A stretch of 19,228 bases of DNA from Lachnospiraceae bacterium. Lineage in GTDB: Bacteria; Bacillota; Clostridia; Lachnospirales; Lachnospiraceae. The stretch's first letter is position 1, and every line of letters starts with the position of its first letter. Location: positions 1-19,228 of the forward strand of contig VSNQ01000095.1 of the NCBI GenBank assembly GCA_009774395.1, in the 5' to 3' direction. The position numbers and the translations under genes are program-made. The notes under the pieces are model-generated. The model was given only the letters and a program-made list of their open reading frames with translations, was not told the origin of the DNA and made no database searches. Shown here one piece after another: positions 13,925-19,228 of this stretch.

Positions 13925-15673
13925 ATGACACATAAAGAAAAAGCAGAACAGCTTTTGCACCAGCAATATCACTGTTCACAAGCATTATTTGGAGCATTTG
14001 CGGATGAGCTTGGTGTGGATTTAAAGACAGCGTTTAAAATCAGTACCTGTTTCGGCGGTGGTATGCGTCAGGGTGGTATCTGCGGATGTATTACCGCATC
14101 GTTGCTGGTACTGGGAATGGCATTGGGATTTTACGATTCTCAAGACAGGGAACGCGAGGTATATGGCAATAAGAAAACAGAGGAATTTATCCAGCGTTTT
14201 ACAGAGAAAATGGATGGTGTAGTGAATTGCCGTGATATATTAGGTCAGGATATTTCCAAACCGGGGGGAATGGCGGCAATCCGCAAAGAGGGCTTAATTT
14301 TACATAAATGTCCCAAGATTATTAATATTAGTATTGAGATATTGGAGGATATGCTTGCGGAGCACTTCAAAAACACCGTGGAAAGCAGTATTGATTTAGA
14401 GGATTTATCACAGAGTGATGAGTTGCAGAGTGTTTTAAAGGGAGTCAGCAGACTGCGGCGTTTTCGCAGACAGGTGAATAACCTGATATTTTCTTCGACA
14501 AAAGAAGTGGGTTTTATCCAGTTTGACATCCGCAAGTTTAAGATTATTAATGATTTGTACGGCGAAAAGTTCGGTGATGAGATTCTCGATTTTGTGCGCA
14601 AAGAATTAGGAGAAGCCTGCAATGAAGATCAGCTTTTTATTAATTTGCGCAGTGATGTGTTTATGGTAGTGACGGAATACGAGAAGGAAGAAGAACTTGT
14701 GGATTTTATTCACAAGCTGGATGCAAATATCAACAATTACCGTGATGTTAAGCTTCAGATGTCGTATGGTGTTTATACGGTGGAAGATAAGGAAATGGAA
14801 TTGCGGCAGATGGAAGATCGTGCAGCAATGGCTAGAAAGGCGTCAAAAAACAATATTTTAACAAAGATTTTATTTTATAAAGAGCAGTTTAAAGAGTCGC
14901 TTTATAATAGGAAATTTATTGAAGAAAATATGCAGGCGGCAATTACCGAGCGTCAATTTATGATGTATTTACAGCCCAAGTATAGTATTGCAAAAAATGA
15001 AATTATTGGAGCAGAGGCTTTGGTGCGCTGGCGTCATCCAGAACGTGGTATGATTTATCCCGATCAGTTTATTCCGATTATAGAGGAAAATGGTTTTATT
15101 CGTAAAGTGGATTATTATATTTGGGAAGAAGCATGCCGCTTTATTAAAAAGTGTGAGAATGCTGGACTGCTGCCATGCCCGATTTCTGTAAATGTATCAA
15201 GAGTACATTTGCGAGATGATGAGTGTATTCAAGTACTCGCCGATATGATAAAGAATAACAATATATCTAAAGAACTGCTGGAATTGGAAATAACAGAGTC
15301 TGCAGATAATCAGCAAGTCAGCATGAAGGCGCTGCAGTTAAAAGAGGAGGGCTTTACATTGTTGATGGATGATTTTGGAAGCGGTTATTCTTCCTTAAAT
15401 ATTTTGTTAGAAACACCATTTGACGTAATTAAGCTGGATAAGAAATTTATGGAAAATATGATGGTTTCCAGCAAAGGCAGGCTGATATTGGAACAGATTG
15501 TATCCATGGCAAATAAGCTTGAACTTGGGCTTTTGGCGGAGGGTGTTGAAACAAAGGAACAGATTGAACAATTGCAAAGTATTGGCTGCGATCAAGTGCA
15601 GGGATATTATTATGCTAAACCCATGCCAGAGGAGGAATTTTTTGCACTTTTGCAGAAGCAGCAGGCAGGATAA
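13925..15673 (+). CDS. C_GCAxxG_C_C cysteine domain fused to degenerate GGDEF and EAL c-di-GMP phosphodiesterase
   Basis: The protein is 582 aa from ATG 13925 (GGGG six to nine bases upstream; GTG 13898 is an alternative). Residues 1-130 match the C_GCAxxG_C_C family, with six cysteines at 17, 42, 53, 55, 102 and 129 and the core CFGGGMRQGGICGC. Residues about 165-325 form a GGDEF fold, but the catalytic loop reads RSDVF (242-246), so cyclase activity is unlikely. Residues about 330-578 form an EAL domain with the metal and catalytic elements present: AEALVRW, SVNVSR, ELEITES, DDFGSGYSS, IKLDK, LLAEGVET and VQGYY. It should hydrolyse c-di-GMP. No membrane helix is present in the core, so it is probably cytosolic. 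The N-terminal cysteines suggest redox or metal control; this is inference. It is convergent with asnA and shares its terminator. Confidence 0.88.
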   Translation: MTHKEKAEQLLHQQYHCSQALFGAFADELGVDLKTAFKISTCFGGGMRQGGICGCITASLLVLGMALGFYDSQDREREVYGNKKTEEFIQRFTEKMDGVVNCRDILGQDISKPGGMAAIRKEGLILHKCPKIINISIEILEDMLAEHFKNTVESSIDLEDLSQSDELQSVLKGVSRLRRFRRQVNNLIFSSTKEVGFIQFDIRKFKIINDLYGEKFGDEILDFVRKELGEACNEDQLFINLRSDVFMVVTEYEKEEELVDFIHKLDANINNYRDVKLQMSYGVYTVEDKEMELRQMEDRAAMARKASKNNILTKILFYKEQFKESLYNRKFIEENMQAAITERQFMMYLQPKYSIAKNEIIGAEALVRWRHPERGMIYPDQFIPIIEENGFIRKVDYYIWEEACRFIKKCENAGLLPCPISVNVSRVHLRDDECIQVLADMIKNNNISKELLELEITESADNQQVSMKALQLKEEGFTLLMDDFGSGYSSLNILLETPFDVIKLDKKFMENMMVSSKGRLILEQIVSMANKLELGLLAEGVETKEQIEQLQSIGCDQVQGYYYAKPMPEEEFFALLQKQQAG

Positions 15674-15791
15674 TATAATTTCTTGGGAAAAATTAGAAAT
15701 TATGTTGGCAAACACTAAAATTTGCCAATAACGCTAACTTACAAGCATAATTATCTTAGGACATATAGCAAAATTTATCGCTCGTGAATAT
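15674..15791. other. Spacer after the EAL gene with one hairpin
   Basis: This AT-rich spacer has a perfect eight-bp inverted repeat TTGGCAAA/TTTGCCAA (15705-15712 and 15721-15728) with an eight-base loop. No T run follows, so it is not a clear terminator. I see no gene or promoter here. Confidence 0.4.
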
Positions 15792-15858
15792 AAAAAGGGA
15801 TTGTCGGAAAATAACATTTATGTATAACACATACAATTATTTCCTGACATCCCTTTTT
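15792..15858. terminator. Bidirectional terminator between the convergent EAL gene and asnA
   Basis: AAAAAGGGA (15792-15800) pairs with TCCCTTTTT (15850-15858), and the stem continues inwards through TGTC/GACA and AAATAA/TTATTT with a few mismatches. The tip can form TGTAT/ATACA. The A run on one side and the T run on the other allow termination in both directions, as expected for two converging genes. Confidence 0.85.
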
Positions 15859-15929
15859 CGTTAGAAACTATTAATAGCAAATTAGAAAATAGTAAAATTT
15901 GTCCGATGTACAACGACAAGTTCGAAGTT

Positions 15930-16940
15930 TTATAATAACTGTACGCCTTTGCGCTTACATTCATCCAAAATATCCTCTGGCCATAGAGAGGACTGTACTT
16001 CACCGATATGTGCTTTGCGCAGGAAAAACATACAAATGCGTGACTGTCCGATACCGCCGCCGATGGTATATGGAAGTTCTTCATTAATTACAGCTTTTTG
16101 ATAGGGCAGTGCAGCGCGTTCGGTACAGCCCGATTTCTCCAATTGTGAGAGTAGGGAAGTTTTGTCTACGCGGATGCCCATAGAAGATAATTCCAGTGCA
16201 ATATCCAACACAGGATAATATACAACAATATCGCCGTTTAATTCCCAATCGTCATAGTCTGGTGCGCGTCCGTCGTGCGGCTTTCCGTTTTCCATTTTGT
16301 CACCGATTTTCATAATAAAGACAGCACCTTTTGCCTTAGCAATATAGTATTCACGCTCCTTGGGCGTATAGTCAGGAAATATTTCAGCTAGTTCCTGCGT
16401 CGTTACGAAGAATATTTTGTCAGGAAGAATTTCTTCGATATAGTCATACTGAATTGCCATATATTTTTCAGTGTTTTTCAGGCATTTGTATACAATATTG
16501 ACGATATTTTTTAGAGTTTCAAGATTGCGGGATTCCTTGCTGATAATTTTTTCCCAATCCCATTGATCAACGAAAATCGAATGAATATTATCGGTTTCTT
16601 CGTCGCGGCGGATGGCGTTCATATCGGTATAGATACCCTCTCCAAGTGTAAAACCGTATTTTTGCAGCGCATAGCGTTTCCATTTCGCAAGGGACTGCAC
16701 CACTTCTGCAAGCCTGCCATTCTGTTCGAGAATATCGAAAGAAACAGGGCGTTCTACACCGTTTAAGTTGTCGTTTAAGCCTGACTGCGGGTCGACAAAA
16801 AGTGGTGCGGATACACGTGTCAGGTTCATATGCTGTGCAATCTGATTTTGAAAAAAGTCTTTTACGGTTTTAATAGCAATCTGCGTGTCGTGCAGATTTA
16901 AAGCTGATGTATAATTGTCTGGAATAACTAAATTTTTCAT
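15930..16940 (-). CDS. asnA: Aspartate--ammonia ligase (ammonia-dependent asparagine synthetase)
   Basis: AsnA makes asparagine from aspartate, ammonia and ATP, with AMP and pyrophosphate as products. The 336-aa length is normal for the family, which is related to class II aminoacyl-tRNA synthetases. Recognisable segments are the N-terminal TQIAIKTVKDFFQNQIAQ, VSAPLFVDPQSGLNDNLNG, GEGIYTDMNAIRRDE, and the C-terminal TIGGGIGQSRICMFFL (motif 3-like, ATP site). The ATG at 16938-16940 has GGAGGAATC just upstream on the minus strand. The gene is divergent from the flavodiiron gene and ends toward the bidirectional terminator. Its leader is too short for an Asn T-box. Complete, with no visible damage. 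Confidence 0.96.
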   Translation of the reverse strand: MKNLVIPDNYTSALNLHDTQIAIKTVKDFFQNQIAQHMNLTRVSAPLFVDPQSGLNDNLNGVERPVSFDILEQNGRLAEVVQSLAKWKRYALQKYGFTLGEGIYTDMNAIRRDEETDNIHSIFVDQWDWEKIISKESRNLETLKNIVNIVYKCLKNTEKYMAIQYDYIEEILPDKIFFVTTQELAEIFPDYTPKEREYYIAKAKGAVFIMKIGDKMENGKPHDGRAPDYDDWELNGDIVVYYPVLDIALELSSMGIRVDKTSLLSQLEKSGCTERAALPYQKAVINEELPYTIGGGIGQSRICMFFLRKAHIGEVQSSLWPEDILDECKRKGVQLL

Positions 16941-16956
16941 GTGATTCCTCCATTTT

Positions 16957-16979
16957 CGCTTATGCCTTGTCTGTAAGCG
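16957..16979 (-). promoter_or_regulatory. Hairpin in the asnA leader just before the ribosome binding site
   Basis: On the minus strand a six-bp stem (CGCTTA/TAAGCG) with an 11-base loop lies eight bases from the Shine-Dalgarno (GGAGGAATC). It might modulate translation initiation, but such short hairpins can occur by chance. Confidence 0.3.
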
Positions 16980-16994
16980 TATTTTTTCCTTAAC

Positions 16995-17023
16995 AGTATC
17001 TCACTTTTTGCCGCGAAAAGCAA
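16995..17023 (-). promoter_or_regulatory. asnA promoter (minus strand)
   Basis: Read on the minus strand, TTGCTT (17023-17018) and GATACT (17000-16995) are separated by 17 bases, with TGA directly in front of the -10 (extended -10). This gives a leader of about 50 nt. Matches are 4/6 for both boxes. Confidence 0.5.
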
Positions 17024-17033
17024 TAGAAAACAA

Positions 17034-17062
17034 TTGAAACAGTTACATTATTTTGATATAAT
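17034..17062 (+). promoter_or_regulatory. Promoter of the flavodiiron protein gene
   Basis: TTGAAA (17034-17039) and TATAAT (17057-17062) are 17 bases apart, and TGA directly precedes the -10, an extended -10 arrangement. The leader would be about 50 nt. It lies back to back with the asnA promoter, 11 bases from its -35 box. Confidence 0.8.
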
Positions 17063-17116
17063 CAAAAAATAGCTGTGTACTGTAGCGGCATAAGTAAAGA
17101 GAGGAGAACGAACGAA

Positions 17117-18274
17117 ATGGAAAAAGTGACACAAGATATTTTAAATGTTGGCGTAAATGACAGGGATATAACGCTGTTCGAGGGACAGTATACTGTGGAA
17201 AACGGAATGGCATATAATTCTTATGTAATATTGGACGAGCAGACGGCGATTATGGATACAGTGGATCCGCGTGCAACAAAGGAATGGCTTGCAAATGTTA
17301 AGGAAGCGCTTGGTGGCAGAAAGGCGGATTATCTAGTAATACAACATATGGAGCCTGACCATGGCGGAAGTATTTTGCAGCTAATGGAATTATTTCCGAA
17401 TATGAAACTGGTTGGCAATGCAAAGACATTTCCGATGCTGGCGCAGTTTTTTGACGTAAACACGGAAGGAAAAATGGTGGTGGTGAAAGAGGGTGATACG
17501 CTTTCTTTGGGAAAACATACATTACAGTTTTTTATGGCGCCAATGGTACACTGGCCAGAGGTTATGGTAACATATGATCAGGCAGATAAAGTATTGTTTA
17601 GCGCTGACGGGTTCGGCAAATTCGGCACACGCGATGCAGAGGAAGACTGGACGTGTGAGGCAAGAAGATATTATATTAATATTTGCGGCAAATATGGTGC
17701 ACAGGTACAGGCACTCTTGAAAAAAGCTTCCACACTGGAAATCAATACAATTTGCCCGCTGCATGGGCCAGTGTTAACAGAGAGTCTTGCTTATTATATT
17801 GAAAAATATATGATTTGGAGCAGCTATCAGCCAGAAGATGAGGGTGTGGTGGTTGCATATGCATCTGTGCATGGTCATACAGCGAAAACAGCGGAGAAAT
17901 TTACGGAGATATTGGAGGCAAAAGGAGCAAAAAAGGTAGTACTTTTTGATTTATGCCGTGATGATATTCATGTAGCAGTGGAAGATGCTTTTCGTTATAG
18001 CCATTTAGTGCTTGCAGCGGTTACATATGATGGCGGTGTATTCCCGGCAATGGAGAATTTCCTAAATAAACTTAAATCCAAGAACTTTCAGAAACGTACG
18101 GTCGGTATTATTGAAAACGGTTCATGGGCTCCAATGGCAGGCAAAACCATGAAATCAATGCTAGAAGGATTGAAAGAACTAACGATATTGGAACCAGTAG
18201 TGACGGTGAAATCCGCACTGAAAGCAGAGAATCTTCCGCAGCTTGAAGCATTGGCAGAGCGTGTGTTGGCGTAA
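17117..18274 (+). CDS. fprA: Class A flavodiiron protein (FprA-type A flavoprotein), O2/NO reductase
   Basis: Flavodiiron proteins reduce O2 to water and/or NO to N2O and protect anaerobes. The 385-aa product is a typical class A protein: an N-terminal metallo-beta-lactamase-like diiron domain (about 1-250) and a C-terminal flavodoxin domain (about 255-385). The diiron ligands are visible as H77-x-E79-x-D81-H82 in QHMEPDHGG, H in MVHWPEVM, D in FSADGFG and H in CPLHGP. The flavodoxin FMN loop reads YASVHGHTAKTAE, with VTYDGG and NGSWAP further on. The start ATG 17117 follows GAGAGGAG; the TTG-type alternative at 17075 lies too near the promoter. No rubredoxin or NADH-rubredoxin reductase domain is fused, so an external electron donor is needed. 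Confidence 0.95.
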   Translation: MEKVTQDILNVGVNDRDITLFEGQYTVENGMAYNSYVILDEQTAIMDTVDPRATKEWLANVKEALGGRKADYLVIQHMEPDHGGSILQLMELFPNMKLVGNAKTFPMLAQFFDVNTEGKMVVVKEGDTLSLGKHTLQFFMAPMVHWPEVMVTYDQADKVLFSADGFGKFGTRDAEEDWTCEARRYYINICGKYGAQVQALLKKASTLEINTICPLHGPVLTESLAYYIEKYMIWSSYQPEDEGVVVAYASVHGHTAKTAEKFTEILEAKGAKKVVLFDLCRDDIHVAVEDAFRYSHLVLAAVTYDGGVFPAMENFLNKLKSKNFQKRTVGIIENGSWAPMAGKTMKSMLEGLKELTILEPVVTVKSALKAENLPQLEALAERVLA

Positions 18275-18282
18275 TTATACTA

Positions 18283-18440
18283 AGGAATTGTAGAAAAATA
18301 AGTGACACATCTTGCTTGTCTATTTCTCCAATCTTGCAGGAGAAAAAGCCTCGCCGTAGCCCGCTACGCCTACGTTTTTTCTCCTACAATCTTGAAGAAA
18401 TATCCTGCGCAATCTGAGCACGTATTTTCCTACAATTCCT
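18283..18440. repeat. 158-bp element with 20-bp terminal inverted repeats
   Basis: AGGAATTGTAG (18283-18293) is matched exactly in inverse by CTACAATTCCT (18430-18440); including the next nine bases, the arms match at 18 of 20 positions. Inside, TTTCTCC (18323-18329), GGAGAAAAA (18339-18347) and TTTTTCTCC (18376-18384) can pair in two mutually exclusive ways. The second way ends in a T6 run behind CGTAG/CTACG, which could also terminate fprA transcription. There is no ORF and no clear target-site duplication. It resembles a non-coding palindromic or MITE-like intergenic element; a mobile origin is inference. Confidence 0.6.
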
Positions 18441-18489
18441 AAGGAACTGTTAAATTACGCATGACAATTACTGGTCACAAGTAATTCCT
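18441..18489. repeat. Short GGAACTGTT...TTCC repeat unit, copy 1
   Basis: Directly after the 158-bp element, AAGGAACTGTTAAATTAC runs to a GTAATTCC near 18488, so the unit begins GGAA and ends TTCC. TAAGGAACTGTT, AAATTAC and TGACAA recur at 19152-19185 near the window end, which suggests a dispersed family. Confidence 0.5.
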
Positions 18490-18522
18490 GAATGTAAGAA
18501 TAATTGCTTTTGAGTATAGTTA

Positions 18523-18567
18523 AGCAGGACAGTTGTAGACACAAATAACTGTTCTGCTGTTTTTTTA
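18523..18567 (+). terminator. Strong Rho-independent terminator upstream of csoR
   Basis: AGCAGGACAGTT (18523-18534) pairs with AACTGTTCTGCT (18547-18558), 12 bp with one G-T wobble and a 12-base loop, followed by GT8. It lies 250 bp after fprA, so it either ends readthrough from fprA or an unrecognised short transcript from the repeat region. Confidence 0.85.
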
Positions 18568-18587
18568 CAAAATTTTCTAATTTATCG

Positions 18588-18616
18588 TTGACATATACTT
18601 TATACGGGTATATACT
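18588..18616 (+). promoter_or_regulatory. csoR promoter
   Basis: A perfect TTGACA (18588-18593) and TATACT (18611-18616) are 17 bases apart. The predicted start near 18623 gives a leader of about 26 nt with AGGAGG at 18632-18637. Confidence 0.88.
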
Positions 18617-18621
18617 ATACC
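18601..18621. promoter_or_regulatory. Candidate CsoR operator over the -10 box
   Basis: GGTATA-TAC-TATACC (18607-18621) is a perfect inverted repeat centred at 18614, covering the -10 box. An overlapping TATAC-GG-GTATA lies at 18601-18612. CsoR-family repressors usually bind GC-tract inverted repeats at their own promoters, so autoregulation is plausible. The short G/C tracts here differ from the longer ones in well-studied CsoR sites. Confidence 0.55.
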
Positions 18622-18648
18622 TATAAAAATTAGGAGGATAACCCAAAA

Positions 18649-19020
18649 ATGAGTACAAAAAACATTAACAAACTTGACACCAGCAACGATCTAACACAAC
18701 AAATCAATGATGAGGAAGACTTTAACGAATCTGTGCAGACACATAAGCACAAAAAGCGTTCTGGGGAGGAGCAGAGAAGTCTTGAAAACCGATTAAGCCG
18801 TATTGAGGGTCAGGTGCGTGGCATTAAGCGCATGATTGATCAGGACGCTTACTGCATTGATGTACTTGTGCAGGTGGCAGCCGTAAACGCTGCACTTAAC
18901 AGTTTCAGCCGTGTACTGCTTTCCGAACATATTAGAACCTGTGTAACACAGGATATTAAAGAGGGAAAAGACGAAACAATCGAAGAACTGCTTGCAACAT
19001 TACAGAAATTAATGAAGTAA
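18649..19020 (+). CDS. csoR: CsoR-family copper-sensing transcriptional repressor
   Basis: The 123-aa protein carries an all-helical CsoR/RcnR (DUF156) domain from about residue 43. The Cu(I) ligand pattern is visible as C69 (AYCIDVLVQ), H94 and C98 (EHIRTC). The spacing of 25 and 4 residues equals that of the Cys-His-Cys set of Mycobacterium CsoR (36, 61, 65), which favours copper over Ni/Co, persulfide or formaldehyde sensors. When copper binds, CsoR leaves its operator and efflux genes are expressed. An unusual N-terminal extension of about 40 acidic and polar residues ends in HKHKKR. AGGAGG lies 11 bases before ATG 18649, a slightly long spacing. No copA or copZ is visible within the 208 bp that remain. 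Confidence 0.88.
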   Translation: MSTKNINKLDTSNDLTQQINDEEDFNESVQTHKHKKRSGEEQRSLENRLSRIEGQVRGIKRMIDQDAYCIDVLVQVAAVNAALNSFSRVLLSEHIRTCVTQDIKEGKDETIEELLATLQKLMK

Positions 19021-19116
19021 TTTAATCTAAGCATTAAAAATTCAAAATGAAGTAATTTAATCTAAGCATTAAAAATCCAATATGAAGTAATCCAATCTAA
19101 GTATTGAAATCCTAAA
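19012..19116 (+). repeat. Three tandem 35-bp repeats starting inside the csoR stop region
   Basis: Units start with ATGAAGTAA at 19012, 19047 and 19082, exactly 35 bp apart, and a degraded fourth begins ATGAGAAAT at 19117. Copies 1 and 2 are almost identical; copy 3 has several substitutions. The first unit includes the last two codons and stop of csoR, so copies 2 and 3 carry an ATG-AAG-TAA mini-frame. Confidence 0.9.
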
Positions 19117-19228
19117 ATGAGAAATGCTATTTGTAGTATTAAAATAATTCTTAAGGAACTGTTCAGAAATTACTTGTGACAAGTACGCCGTATAAATGTT
19201 CCTATGCAAAGAAGAAAATCGCAGGCAT
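19117..19228. repeat. Right-edge spacer with copy 2 of the GGAACTGTT repeat
   Basis: After the degraded fourth 35-bp unit, TTAAGGAACTGTTCAG (19151-19166) and AAATTACTTGTGACAAGTA (19167-19185) run to a TTCC at 19199-19202. The unit is thus GGAA...TTCC, like the copy at 18441-18489. ACTTGTGACAAGT is itself a small palindrome. No gene can be supported before the window ends. Confidence 0.45.

Larger units (their letters stand above)
18275..18522. other. Spacer after fprA, occupied by repeat sequences
   Basis: Most of this 248-bp stretch is the 158-bp inverted-repeat element (18283-18440) and a related short repeat next to it (18441-18489), described separately. I see no ORF with a ribosome site. 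Confidence 0.5.

Noticed and set aside
16941..16994. Asn T-box in front of asnA
   Set aside because: The leader from the predicted start is about 50 nt, too short for a T-box, and has no T-box consensus.

Overview
The window looks like a chromosomal segment from a motile, low-GC, anaerobic Firmicute, most likely a Lachnospiraceae-type clostridium (inference). The basis is AT-rich DNA with AGGAGG-type ribosome binding sites, the order flhG-[PilZ]-cheB-cheA-cheW-cheC-cheD-[membrane protein]-sigD/fliA-fapA-[small protein]-[TM/coiled-coil protein]-[YceG-like]-rpsB-tsf, and an O2-reducing flavodiiron protein. The order matches the 3' end of the Bacillus subtilis fla/che operon (flhF-flhG-cheB-A-W-C-D-sigD-swrB, then rpsB-tsf), with several lineage-specific insertions. 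I cannot fix the genus from sequence alone.

Positions 1-11551 (+ strand) are a tightly packed motility/chemotaxis operon. It starts inside flhG and runs through a PilZ (c-di-GMP-binding) protein, the CheB methylesterase, the CheA kinase, the CheW coupling protein, the CheC phosphatase and the CheD deamidase, then a two-TM protein with an acidic tail, sigma-28, FapA, and three poorly known proteins. These are a 104-aa soluble protein, a membrane-anchored coiled-coil protein with an HTH-like C-terminus in the SwrB position, and a membrane-anchored protein carrying only a MltG LysM-like domain. A clear terminator closes the block. The -35 box of a strong promoter for rpsB-tsf lies on that terminator.

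Positions 11756-13476 are rpsB-tsf with a leader of about 150 nt and a strong terminator. pyrH and frr, the usual next genes, are not here. A 448-bp spacer follows, with a promoter-like sequence and an ORF remnant. Then comes an unusual gene (13925-15673) joining a six-cysteine C_GCAxxG_C_C domain to a degenerate GGDEF and an apparently intact EAL phosphodiesterase. It may link redox or metal state to c-di-GMP, which the PilZ protein of the motility operon is expected to sense. asnA (- strand) and a flavodiiron protein gene (+ strand) are divergent, with good promoters for both. asnA and the EAL gene converge on a bidirectional terminator.

The right end (18275-19228) has a spacer with a 158-bp inverted-repeat element and related short repeats, a terminator, a CsoR-type copper-sensor repressor gene with a near-consensus promoter overlapped by a perfect inverted repeat, and a 35-bp tandem repeat that begins in the last codons of csoR. 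I found no tRNA, rRNA, CRISPR array, transposase or phage gene.
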